Below, piece by piece: positions 7,347-14,563 of a stretch of DNA of 20,165 nt; positions within the stretch are counted from its first letter, which is position 1, and each line of letters opens with the position of its first letter. The stretch is from Candidatus Dadabacteria bacterium (GTDB lineage Bacteria; Desulfobacterota_D; UBA1144; Nemesobacterales; UBA2774): positions 1 to 20,165 of the forward strand of contig SMWY01000012.1 of the NCBI GenBank assembly GCA_004356555.1. Direction: 5' to 3'. The notes under the pieces are model-generated. The model was not told the DNA's origin and did not search any database. It was given only the letters and a program-made list of their open reading frames with translations. The position numbers and the translations under genes are program-made.

Positions 7347-8633
7347 ATGAGTTTTGTAAAAGGACTAAAGTGTAAAGAGTGCGGTAAAGAATATCCAAAA
7401 GAGCCACTTCACGTTTGTGAAATGTGCTTCGGACCACTGGAAGCAGTTTACAAATACGATGAGATAAAAGAGGCTATATCCCGGGATGTAATAGAGAGAA
7501 GGGATCATAATATATGGCGTTATAAGGAATTATTGCCTATAGATAAAGATCCAAGTGTGGGGCTTGAGGTTGGTTATACACCTTTAATAAGAGCACACAA
7601 ATTAGGCAAAGCTTTGGGCGTGAGTGAGATTTATGTAAAGAACGATGCAGTGTGCTATCCTACACTTTCTTTTAAAGACAGAGTTGTTTCTGTCGCTCTT
7701 TCTAAGGCAATAGAATTTGGGTTCGACACGGTAGCGTGCGCATCAACAGGGAATTTAGCCAATGCAGTTGCCGCACTTACAACGGCTGCAAATCTTAAGA
7801 ACTATATATTTATTCCCTATGATCTAGAGCAGGCAAAGATTGTCGGTACTACTGTTTATGGTGCAAATCTTATTGGAATTAAAGGGGCTTATGATGATGT
7901 TAACAGGCTATGTAGTGAATTGGCAGGTAAATTCAACTGGGCGTTTGTAAACATCAATATGCGTCCTTATTATGCGGAAGGCTCAAAGTCGCTTGCGTTT
8001 GAAGTAATGGAACAGTTAGGGTGGAGAGCGCCAAAAAATATGGTAATACCTATGGCTAGCGGATCACTGCTTACGAAAGTGTGGAAGGCTATTAAAGAGT
8101 TTGAGATGATGGGGTTAGTTAAAGAAAACGGAACAAAGATTTACGGCGCTCAGGCAAGAGGCTGTTCTCCTATAACGACAGCTTTAAAAAACAAGTGGGA
8201 GATATTTAAACCTGTAAAGCCCGATACTATAGCTAAGTCGCTTGCTATAGGTACTCCAGCTGATGGATTTTATGCAATGCAGGTTATGAATGAGAGCGGA
8301 GGATGGGGTGAAGATGTTACGGATCAGGAAATAGTAGATGGAATAAAACTGCTCGCCTCAACTGAAGGGATTTTTACTGAAACGGCAGGCGGAGTAACAA
8401 TAGCGGTTACTAAAAAACTTATTGAGCAGGGATTTCTGCCTAAAGACGAGTCCATAGTGGTTTCAATAACCGGCAATGGCCTTAAAACCCAGGAAGCAAT
8501 AGTCAGTAATGTCTCAGAGCCACATATCATTGATGCTAATGTTGAAGAATTTGAAGAGCTGTATGATAAAATTAAGAATGAAGACCAAGGAGGTTCACAA
8601 GATGCCCTCAGTACGCATACCAACACCGCTTAG
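7347..8633 (+). CDS. thrC: threonine synthase with N-terminal zinc ribbon
   Basis: A 428-residue fold-type II PLP enzyme that by family converts O-phosphohomoserine to threonine and phosphate in the cytosol. The N-terminus is a small zinc-ribbon-like module, C9-x2-C12 and C24-x2-C27 (KCKECG, VCEMCFG). The PLP lysine is K110 in PTLSFKDR, and ASTGNLANA (about 132-140) is the expected phosphate/PLP-binding loop. A later SITGNG loop near residue 375 also fits the fold. The start is supported by GAGGAG (7337-7342) close upstream and by a promoter 35 bases before it. The last 32 bases overlap the downstream CysO-like gene in another frame, which indicates translational coupling. The context leaves open a role beyond threonine, such as accepting sulfur from the carrier, since cysteine synthases share this fold. 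No other thr genes are here. Confidence 0.92.
   Translation: MSFVKGLKCKECGKEYPKEPLHVCEMCFGPLEAVYKYDEIKEAISRDVIERRDHNIWRYKELLPIDKDPSVGLEVGYTPLIRAHKLGKALGVSEIYVKNDAVCYPTLSFKDRVVSVALSKAIEFGFDTVACASTGNLANAVAALTTAANLKNYIFIPYDLEQAKIVGTTVYGANLIGIKGAYDDVNRLCSELAGKFNWAFVNINMRPYYAEGSKSLAFEVMEQLGWRAPKNMVIPMASGSLLTKVWKAIKEFEMMGLVKENGTKIYGAQARGCSPITTALKNKWEIFKPVKPDTIAKSLAIGTPADGFYAMQVMNESGGWGEDVTDQEIVDGIKLLASTEGIFTETAGGVTIAVTKKLIEQGFLPKDESIVVSITGNGLKTQEAIVSNVSEPHIIDANVEEFEELYDKIKNEDQGGSQDALSTHTNTA
8587..8593 (+). promoter_or_regulatory. ribosome binding site of the CysO-like gene, inside thrC
   Basis: A full AAGGAGG sits 8 bases before the ATG at 8602 and lies within the thrC coding sequence. It fixes the start of the small gene. 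An upstream in-frame ATG at 8509 has no comparable site. Confidence 0.85.
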
Positions 8634-8874
8634 AAAATTGACCGCTGAAAAGGACGAGGTCAATATAAGCGCCGTAAATATTTCAGCATTGATAGAAGAA
8701 CTGGAGAATCAATATCCGGGGTTTAAAGCAAGGCTTTGCGATGAGTCAGGTGAAGTGAGAAGATTTATTAATCTATACGTTAACAATGAAGATATAAGGT
8801 TTCTTGATGGAAAGGAAACCGCTCTTAATGAAGATGATGTAGTATCTATTATTCCAGCTATAGCAGGCGGGTAA
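8602..8874 (+). CDS. cysO: CysO-like sulfur-carrier protein (MoaD/ThiS ubiquitin-like fold)
   Basis: A 90-residue beta-grasp protein ending in PAIAGG. The C-terminal Gly-Gly is the site where MoaD/ThiS/CysO carriers are adenylated and turned into a thiocarboxylate. It closely follows the pattern of mycobacterial CysO as I remember it: start VxIPTxLR, middle RRFINLYVNNEDIRF, end PA(I/V)AGG. In mycobacteria CysO-COSH donates sulfur to CysM to make cysteine and Mec clips the product. Here neither cysM nor mec nor an E1-like activating enzyme is adjacent; the partner is the overlapping thrC-like gene. The start at 8602 is set by AAGGAGG; the frame is open further upstream, but that extension is shadow sequence within thrC. 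Family assignment is strong; which enzyme receives the sulfur is unknown. Confidence 0.88.
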   Translation: MPSVRIPTPLRKLTAEKDEVNISAVNISALIEELENQYPGFKARLCDESGEVRRFINLYVNNEDIRFLDGKETALNEDDVVSIIPAIAGG

Positions 8875-8890
8875 GGTATTCTTTAGGTTT

Positions 8891-8915
8891 AATCCGATTA
8901 GTTCTCGGATTTTTT
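8891..8915 (+). terminator. Rho-independent terminator of thrC-cysO, nested in the dnaJ 3' end
   Basis: A 7-bp stem AATCCGA (8891-8897) with TCGGATT (8905-8911), a 7-base loop and then TTTT reads as a terminator for the plus strand. It begins 16 bases after the CysO-like stop. The dnaJ stop codon (8898-8900) lies in the loop. In the minus direction no T-run follows, so it looks one-directional. Confidence 0.7.
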
Positions 8916-10004
8916 GTTAAACATTTGATTTAGTTTATAAATGAATCTTTTTGCAATCGGAACGTTTTCTTCCTCACAAGCTTGAGAGAATTCTTCTAAT
9001 AAAAGTTTTTGCTTCTTATTTAACTTAACAGGTATTTCTATGTGTGTTTTTATATAGAGGTCGCCTATTCCTCTTCCCTGGAGTTTTGGCATACCCTTTC
9101 CTTTTAATCTAAATGTCTGGTCTGTTTGAGTTCCTGGGGGAATTTTTATGCTGCTTTTTCCTTTGGGTGTAGGGATATCAATCTCGTCTCCTAGGGCCGC
9201 TTGTACAAAACTTATAGGAACTTCGCAGTATAGGTCTTCTCCATCGCGTTTGAACAGTGGATGTTCTTCTACATATATTTCTATATATAGATCGCCTTCA
9301 GGACCGCCGTAAAAACCAATTTCCCCTTCGCCTCTTATTCTTAACCTTGACTCATCGGTAATACCCGCCGGAATCTTGACTTTAACATTGTGATCTGTGC
9401 GAATAAGCTTCTCGCCTCTACAATGTGAGCAACGTTTGGTAATTCTTTTTCCTGTGCCATTGCAGGCAGGACAGATTCTTTTTATAGCTAGGAAACCCTG
9501 TGAATATCTTAATTCTCCTTGTCCACCGCAGTCAGAGCAGGTTATCTCACCTCCAGGCGCAGCCCCGCTCCCGTCACAATCAGGGCACGGCGTGTGTTTT
9601 GGTATCTTTAGTTCTCTTACTGTCCCTTCAAACGCTTCTTCGAAAGTAATATCTAGACTGTATTTTAAGTCCCTACCCCTCTGAGCGCGAGCTCTGTTTC
9701 CTGCATTAAAAACTTCTTCGAATAGGTTCCCGAATATATCGTTAAACCCTGCTGCAAAATTCTGATCAGAGAACATTCCTTCTGAGGAAATATGCCCGAA
9801 GCTGTCATAACGGGCTCTTTTATCGGGGTTGCTTAATATTTGGTATGCTTCGTTTATATCTTTAAACCTTTCTTCGGACTCAGTGCTTCCCGGGTTTCTG
9901 TCAGGATGGTGCTCAAACGCAAGTCTTTTATATGATCTTCTGATCTCTTCGTTGCTTGCATTCCTCTCGATTTCAAGAACTTCATAGTAATCAATTGATG
10001 TCAT
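8898..10004 (-). CDS. dnaJ: chaperone DnaJ (Hsp40)
   Basis: A 368-residue class A J-protein, the co-chaperone that delivers unfolded clients to DnaK and stimulates its ATPase. Domains: J domain (1-70) with HPD at 33-35; a short, rather glycine-poor G/F linker (about 69-100); a zinc-binding region with four cysteine pairs (C140/C143, C156/C159, C178/C181, C192/C195); and C-terminal substrate-binding domains to the end. The first three zinc repeats fit CxxCxGxG, while the fourth reads CSHCRGEK, losing the last Gly. Length is near the E. coli protein (376). It follows grpE by 29 bp and has a weak SD (AGGG), so it is likely translated from the grpE message. Its 3' end overlaps the hairpin terminator of the convergent unit. 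Confidence 0.98.
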   Translation of the reverse strand: MTSIDYYEVLEIERNASNEEIRRSYKRLAFEHHPDRNPGSTESEERFKDINEAYQILSNPDKRARYDSFGHISSEGMFSDQNFAAGFNDIFGNLFEEVFNAGNRARAQRGRDLKYSLDITFEEAFEGTVRELKIPKHTPCPDCDGSGAAPGGEITCSDCGGQGELRYSQGFLAIKRICPACNGTGKRITKRCSHCRGEKLIRTDHNVKVKIPAGITDESRLRIRGEGEIGFYGGPEGDLYIEIYVEEHPLFKRDGEDLYCEVPISFVQAALGDEIDIPTPKGKSSIKIPPGTQTDQTFRLKGKGMPKLQGRGIGDLYIKTHIEIPVKLNKKQKLLLEEFSQACEEENVPIAKRFIYKLNQMFNKKSEN

Positions 10005-10033
10005 AATAAATACCCTAAGCTACAATAAATAAG

Positions 10034-10663
10034 TTATGTGTCATTGTCTGGTTTGCTAAAGATTGATACATTTTCTTGATCGGAGGGAGTTTCATCTACG
10101 TCTTTGGATACAACAACTAAGGCCGGTCTTAATAAACGGTCTTTTAGGGTATACCCCGGCAGCATTTCAGAGAGTACTAGTCCCGGAGCGATTTCAGATG
10201 ATTCCGCATGCTCAATTGCCTGATGAAGCTTTGGGTCAAATTCTTTACCCTTTGAGGCGTCGATAGCCTGCACCCCAAATTTCTCTAAACTGCTTAAGAA
10301 CTGCTTTTGGACTAATTTTACGCCATCAATAATAGGTTTTGCGTCATCTTGCTGTTCTGTGTGCTCTAGAGCCCTCTGTAAATTATCCAGGACATTTAAT
10401 AGCTCTTTTATGAGTTCTTCATTTCCGTAAGCAACGCTATCCGTTCTTTCTTTTGACATTCTCTTTTTATAATTTTCAAAATCGGCGGCAAGTCTTAGAT
10501 ACTTTTTGCTTAGTTCCTCAACTTCATTTTCCTCTTCCTTTATTTCTGATATTTCTGAACTTTCACTCTCCTGCCCGGAATCTTCTGCTTCTTCCGGAGT
10601 ATGGTTTCCATTGACTTCTATTTCACTCTCATCTTTATTCTCTTCTCTGTCTTCGGTGTTCAT
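10034..10663 (-). CDS. grpE: nucleotide exchange factor GrpE
   Basis: A 209-residue ADP/ATP exchange factor for DnaK. The first 50 or so residues are very acidic and probably disordered; a coiled-coil segment follows (about 45-90, including YLRLAADFENYKKR). The C-terminal beta wing carries the family signature PGYTLKDRLLRPALVVVSK. The start is fixed by an unusually full SD, TAAGGAGGT (10669-10677), 5 bases upstream. It is the first gene of a grpE-dnaJ unit with its own sigma70-like promoter, apart from dnaK 4 kb away. No hrcA gene and no CIRCE repeat (TTAGCACTC-N9-GAGTGCTAA) is present. GrpE often acts as the cell's thermosensor in this chaperone cycle. Confidence 0.97.
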   Translation of the reverse strand: MNTEDREENKDESEIEVNGNHTPEEAEDSGQESESSEISEIKEEENEVEELSKKYLRLAADFENYKKRMSKERTDSVAYGNEELIKELLNVLDNLQRALEHTEQQDDAKPIIDGVKLVQKQFLSSLEKFGVQAIDASKGKEFDPKLHQAIEHAESSEIAPGLVLSEMLPGYTLKDRLLRPALVVVSKDVDETPSDQENVSIFSKPDNDT

Positions 10664-10767
10664 TTTTTACCTCCTTACTTTATCATTGCTGAAAATGTAT
10701 TAATTTAAGACTTCATTGTTTTTAATACTCGCCATTTACAAGTTGATAGCAGATTTATATAGTAATG

Positions 10768-10784
10768 CCTCCCCCCCCTCCCTC
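10768..10784 (-). other. G-rich tract in the grpE 5' leader
   Basis: On the minus strand this 17-base stretch is G and A only: a GGG block, then eight consecutive G, then a GG block. It begins 3 bases downstream of the predicted -10 hexamer, so transcription of grpE-dnaJ would start in or next to it. Confidence 0.7.
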
Positions 10785-10786
10785 AA

Positions 10787-10814
10787 AATATAATAATTAA
10801 GTGCTGATTGTCAA
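10787..10814 (-). promoter_or_regulatory. sigma70-type promoter of grpE-dnaJ
   Basis: On the minus strand, a perfect -35 TTGACA (10809-10814), a 16-base spacer and -10 TATATT (10787-10792, 5 of 6 matches). The predicted start lies about 115 bases upstream of the grpE ATG. It is a vegetative-type promoter; I find no sigma32-type CTTGAA/CCCCAT pair in the same gap. Confidence 0.65.
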
Positions 10815-10862
10815 CGAAGGAATTTAATATAATTTCTCAAAAAATATCGAAGAAATAAGGTC

Positions 10863-11789
10863 CTAGTTGATTAAATTCCAAGCGATGCCTTCCAGCACTC
10901 CTCCATCACTCACGATTACCTTGGTTGATGAGAATTTTTTTAAAGTTTCAATAAGTATAAGTGCACCGGGAATTATTATATCCTCTCTTCCCTTCTCTAA
11001 TCCTATTACGTTTGACCTGTCTTTTTTAGGGATTTTAATTAGTTTTTCCATAGTAGAAGTGATCATATCTTTAGTTAGTACAAAATTATTAACCAGCTCG
11101 GGTTTATACTCGTTTAGACCTAATTGTATTGCTGCAAGTGTAGTGGGCGTGCCTGCTGTTGCAACAAGAGATATCTTTTGTTGGGGCTCAATCCCAAAAC
11201 CTTTTAGTTCCCTTTCTAGAGTTTCCTCAATATATAGTGAGAGTTTAGCTATATCTTGATTACTTTCTCTATCGTTTATTAAGAAACCTTCGGTAAGATA
11301 GACCACACCTAAATTAATACTAAGTAGTTTAATAACGTCGGCGTTTTGTACATAAACATATTCTGTGCTGCCGCCTCCGATATCAAATATAATATAATAC
11401 TCCCCCTCAATTGATACTGAATTTAGGACTCCTGAGACCGTAAGTTCCGCCTCTTGTTCTCCAGAAATAACTTCAACCATAATACCGGTCTCATTTTTTA
11501 TTCTTTTAATAAATTCTAGGCTATTTTCTGATTTCCTGACTACGCTTGTCGCCACTGCTCTTACTTTATTGACGTTGTGCTCTCTAATTATTTTTGAAAA
11601 ACTCTTAAGAGCGGTAAGTGATCTGTAAACTGCCTTAGGGTTTAAGAGAGCTTTATCGTTTGAGAATCCTTCTCCTAGACGAGTTATTACGCGGTCAATA
11701 TAAAGCTTTTTTAAAGCACTGTCTTTCGTCTGCTCACAAATTAAAAGCCTTATAGTATTTGTACCTATATCAATTGAGGCTATGCGCAC
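10863..11789 (-). CDS. Ppx/GppA-family phosphatase
   Basis: A 308-residue protein of the exopolyphosphatase / guanosine pentaphosphatase family (ASKHA fold), which hydrolyses inorganic polyphosphate and/or pppGpp. The N-terminal phosphate loop is IDIGTNTIRLL (6-16), and the second is FDIGGGSTEYV (135-145). The catalytic glutamate is conserved as E113 in SGEQEAEL, although the preceding Glu of the usual EEA is Gln. The protein is the short, two-domain type lacking the C-terminal HD-like domains of E. coli Ppx. The start codon is GTG (11787-11789), with AAAGGAC about 10 bases upstream; the protein begins MRIASIDIGTN as expected. Gaps of 185 bp to the EF-G-like gene and about 200 bp to grpE suggest separate transcription. 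Substrate choice cannot be read from sequence. Confidence 0.92.
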   Translation of the reverse strand: MRIASIDIGTNTIRLLICEQTKDSALKKLYIDRVITRLGEGFSNDKALLNPKAVYRSLTALKSFSKIIREHNVNKVRAVATSVVRKSENSLEFIKRIKNETGIMVEVISGEQEAELTVSGVLNSVSIEGEYYIIFDIGGGSTEYVYVQNADVIKLLSINLGVVYLTEGFLINDRESNQDIAKLSLYIEETLERELKGFGIEPQQKISLVATAGTPTTLAAIQLGLNEYKPELVNNFVLTKDMITSTMEKLIKIPKKDRSNVIGLEKGREDIIIPGALILIETLKKFSSTKVIVSDGGVLEGIAWNLIN

Positions 11790-11862
11790 AGTGTTTGATG
11801 TCCTTTATATTAATAATGTAAGAGGATTAGAAGATTAAGTTCAAGCTATTTGTTAATTGTTA

Positions 11863-11868
11863 TATAAT
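11863..11868 (+). promoter_or_regulatory. possible -10 element (TATAAT) of a plus-strand transcript
   Basis: A perfect TATAAT lies between the ppx and EF-G-like genes, facing away from ppx. The best -35 at 17 bases (TTCAAG, 11840-11845) matches only 3 of 6. It precedes an SD and a 10-codon frame at 11897. The region is AT-rich, so chance is a real possibility. Confidence 0.3.
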
Positions 11869-11896
11869 ACAAAACTTATACCATATTGGAGTGGAA

Positions 11897-11929
11897 ATGA
11901 AAGTATTAGACGTATTAAATTGTAAATAA
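11897..11929 (+). CDS. possible 10-codon leader-type peptide (MKVLDVLNCK)
   Basis: A ten-codon frame, ATG to TAA, preceded by GGAG (11888-11891) 5 bases upstream and by a TATAAT about 30 bases upstream. It sits in the 185-bp gap between two minus-strand genes, so any transcript would run antisense into the EF-G-like 3' end. It may be a leader peptide, the start of a decayed gene or coincidence. No attenuator-like hairpin follows that I can see. Confidence 0.2.
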   Translation: MKVLDVLNCK

Positions 11930-11974
11930 AATATTATTGTGGTTCTTTATAATTACTCTCAAGCTGATTAAGTA

Positions 11975-14053
11975 CTATTCTTCAGCTCCCTTCCCTTTAG
12001 AGGATTCTTCTATTATTTTTTGTGCCTGATGCCCGGGGACCTCTTCGTAATGTGAGAAGTCCATGGTAAATGATCCTCTCCCGCTCGTAATTGATCTGAG
12101 TTCAGGAGCGTATGTGAGTATTTCAGACATCGGGATCAAGGCGTTAATCAGGTGCGTGCCCGCCAGTGAATCTACTCCCGAAACTTTCCCTCTTCTTGCG
12201 CTGACATCACCTATTACATCTCCCATGCAGTCTTCTGGAATAGTGATTTCCATCTTCATTACAGGCTCGAGAAGTGAAGGTCTTGCATCTTTCATACCCT
12301 GTTTAAATCCCATGGAGCCCGCAATCTGAAAAGCCATATCTGAAGAGTCTACCGGGTGGTACTTACCGTCTAACAATGTAACTTTTATATCTACTACGGG
12401 GTAGCTTGCTAGAATGCCGGTTTTCATTGCATCAACAACACCTTTTTCGACTGAGGAAATGAAGTTCTTTGGTATTGCGCCACCTACAATCTTATTTACA
12501 AACTCGAAGTTCCGCCCTCTTGGTAGTGGTTCAATTTCGATCGAGACGACACCATATTGTCCTCTACCACCAGTTTGTTTGACGTATTTCCCTTCAGCTT
12601 TAGATCTTCCTCGAATGGTTTCTTTATAAGGTACCCTAGGAGTATGAAGTTCAACGTTAACTCCATAAGTATCTTTTAATTTTTTTACAATAACTTCTAC
12701 GTGTGACTGACCAGTGCCTGATAAAAGAAACTCATTCGTCTCATCGTCCATATGGTATTGAATCGTTGGATCTTCTTCATGTATTCTGGCCAGGGACGGG
12801 TTTAATTTGTCCTCATCATTTCGGGATTTAGGCTCTATAGCAAAGGATAAAACTGCGGCAGGGAGTTCAGCAGGAGGAATGATAATTTGATTTGCTTCAT
12901 CACATAATGTGTCCGAAGTATGGGCCTCTTTTAACTTGTTTACAGCAACTATATCACCGCATTGCGCAATATCTATAGGATATTCCTTTTTGCCGATTAA
13001 TCTATGCAGATGACTGAACTTTTCCTTAGTCCCTTTTGTTGAATTATAAACAATCGAATCTGACTTTATAGATCCAGAAAATACTCTAAAAATACTTATT
13101 TTGCCCGCATAGGGGTCTGAAATAGTCTTAAAAATATAGGCAGCTGGCTGACCGTCTTCCTTAGGCTCTATTTCGATATCTTCACCATCCCGGTTTTTAA
13201 CTTTTAATGGTTTTCTTTCAATAGGGGAAGGGAGATATCTGCAAATCCCTCCAACAAGAGCTTTAATACCAATCAGGTTTGTAGCGGAGCCTGCAAATAC
13301 GGGATAAATCTTGGCATCAAGTATTCCCTGATGAAGCATTTTAATAATGACCTCTTCATTTATTTCCTCGCCATCCAGGTATTTCTCAAGCAATTCGTCG
13401 TCAAGCTCAGCTACTGCCTCTACAATATGTTCTCTTGCGGCTTTAGCCTTTTCCATCAGATCTTCGGGAATAGGTATTTCCTGTACTTTTCCGTCCCCAT
13501 CATATGTGTAGGCTTTCATATCAATAAGAACTATTACAGCTTTAAAATTTCCTTCCTCACCAATGGGGAGAGTGAAGGGAAGTGCTTTAACTCCGAGTTC
13601 CTTTGATATGCTTTTTACAGTGTCTTCAAGTGAAGTGTTATCTCTATCGAGTTTATTTATAAAAATGATTCTCGGGATATCCCCTGCCATATCCCAGTAT
13701 TTACGCGTCTGTACAGAAACTTCTCCTTGTATAGCTTCTACTACAAGCACAGCGCCGTCTACTGTTTTGATTGCGCTCTCTGTTTCGTAGAGGAAATTTA
13801 AAAACCCTGGAGTGTCTATTACATTTATAAGATTGTTTTTGGTTTCAAAGAATGCGATATGGGAATTGATCGACATATTGCGGTTTTTTTCTTCGGACTC
13901 AAAGTCAAGTGTAGAAGAACCGTCGTCGACCTTTCCTAGCTTGTCAGTGGCTCCGTGCATAAATAACATTGCCTCTGCAAGTGAAGTCTTTCCGGCACCG
14001 TGGGGAGCAATTAGCGCGATATTTTTGATACTATCTCTACTATACTCTGCCAT
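11975..14053 (-). CDS. EF-G-like translational GTPase (EF-G2/FusA2 type)
   Basis: A 692-residue protein with the full EF-G layout: GTPase domain (1 to about 280), beta-barrel domain II, domain III, domain IV and a C-terminal domain V. GTP motifs are G1 APHGAGKT (16-23), G3 DTPGF (80-84), G4 NKLD (133-136) and G5 GSA (255-257). The domain IV loop GGRGQYG (495-501) is kept. It differs from canonical EF-G: the P-loop is not AHIDAGKTT, switch I is altered (EEKNRNMSIN), and the catalytic His after DTPG is Phe. These traits match the secondary EF-G2/FusA2 group (Tyr or Phe at this position), whose role may be in special translation or stress rather than bulk translocation, so a canonical fusA is expected elsewhere. 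The start is fixed by GGAGGTG (14061-14067), 7 bases upstream. Confidence 0.92.
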   Translation of the reverse strand: MAEYSRDSIKNIALIAPHGAGKTSLAEAMLFMHGATDKLGKVDDGSSTLDFESEEKNRNMSINSHIAFFETKNNLINVIDTPGFLNFLYETESAIKTVDGAVLVVEAIQGEVSVQTRKYWDMAGDIPRIIFINKLDRDNTSLEDTVKSISKELGVKALPFTLPIGEEGNFKAVIVLIDMKAYTYDGDGKVQEIPIPEDLMEKAKAAREHIVEAVAELDDELLEKYLDGEEINEEVIIKMLHQGILDAKIYPVFAGSATNLIGIKALVGGICRYLPSPIERKPLKVKNRDGEDIEIEPKEDGQPAAYIFKTISDPYAGKISIFRVFSGSIKSDSIVYNSTKGTKEKFSHLHRLIGKKEYPIDIAQCGDIVAVNKLKEAHTSDTLCDEANQIIIPPAELPAAVLSFAIEPKSRNDEDKLNPSLARIHEEDPTIQYHMDDETNEFLLSGTGQSHVEVIVKKLKDTYGVNVELHTPRVPYKETIRGRSKAEGKYVKQTGGRGQYGVVSIEIEPLPRGRNFEFVNKIVGGAIPKNFISSVEKGVVDAMKTGILASYPVVDIKVTLLDGKYHPVDSSDMAFQIAGSMGFKQGMKDARPSLLEPVMKMEITIPEDCMGDVIGDVSARRGKVSGVDSLAGTHLINALIPMSEILTYAPELRSITSGRGSFTMDFSHYEEVPGHQAQKIIEESSKGKGAEE

Positions 14054-14156
14054 AGCAAGTCACCTCCACATTCTTTATTGTTTGATGCACTTACATATTA
14101 GCCCCGATCAAATATTAATATTTAGACGTTTACTCACTATAATTTGCAAGTTGGAA

Positions 14157-14360
14157 CTAATTTGATTGGTATTTTCTTCTAAATCTTTCAACTCTACCCT
14201 TGGCTTCAGCCTGCCTTTCCTTTCCTGTATAATAAGGATGACAGTTGGAACAAACCTCAACAGTGAAGTCTTCAAATCTAGTTGATTTCATTTTGTAAGA
14301 AGCCCCGCAGGAACAGCCCACAGTTACATCTTTGTATTCGGGATGAATTTCCGCTTTCAT
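14157..14360 (-). CDS. rpmE: 50S ribosomal protein L31, zinc-binding (C+) type
   Basis: A 67-residue large-subunit protein that bridges the subunits. It begins MKAEIHPEY as L31 does and carries four zinc-type cysteines C16, C18, C37 and C40 (GCSCG, VCSNCHPYYTGK), the C+ form that usually belongs to zinc-replete growth, unlike the C- paralogue. The frame is open to an ATG at 14414, but GGAGG at 14368-14372, 7 bases before the ATG at 14360, and the family N-terminus fix the shorter start. It lies between the dnaK terminator and the EF-G-like gene (103 bp gap), so it may be co-transcribed with the latter. Confidence 0.97.
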   Translation of the reverse strand: MKAEIHPEYKDVTVGCSCGASYKMKSTRFEDFTVEVCSNCHPYYTGKERQAEAKGRVERFRRKYQSN

Positions 14361-14367
14361 GTACTTG

Positions 14368-14372
14368 CCTCC
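14368..14372 (-). promoter_or_regulatory. ribosome binding site deciding the rpmE start
   Basis: GGAGG on the minus strand, 7 bases before the ATG at 14360. It supports the 67-residue L31 rather than an 18-residue N-terminal extension. Confidence 0.8.
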
Positions 14373-14499
14373 AAATATATTGCTTATCTTATTGTATGGT
14401 TTTTTTAACCCCAAATTATTCGTAATAAACTAACATTTAAATCAAAACTGGGCAATAGTTGTCTTATCGCTTGGTAAAGTATAGTCAATATAAAGAATA

Positions 14500-14520
14500 A
14501 AGGCGACACTAAGCCGCCTT
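14500..14520 (-). terminator. Rho-independent terminator after dnaK
   Basis: A perfect 6-bp stem, AAGGCG and CGCCTT (14500-14505 with 14515-14520), has a 9-base loop. On the minus strand it is followed by the U-rich TATTCTTTATATT. It lies 43 bases past the dnaK stop and would separate rpoH-dnaK from rpmE. Confidence 0.7.
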
Positions 14521-14563
14521 ATTATTCTCTAATTGAAATTGATAGTGAATATAAAAATATATT

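Noticed and set aside
8509..8601. Upstream extension of the CysO-like frame
   Set aside because: It lies inside thrC, has no SD, and family members start right at the beta-grasp strand; AAGGAGG supports 8602.
10664..10862. CIRCE element or sigma32 promoter upstream of grpE
   Set aside because: No GAGTGCTAA-type repeat and no CTTGAA/CCCCAT pair was found; only the vegetative-type TTGACA/TATATT promoter fits.
14361..14414. 18-residue extension of L31
   Set aside because: GGAGG directly precedes the ATG at 14360, and L31 proteins start MKxxIHP.
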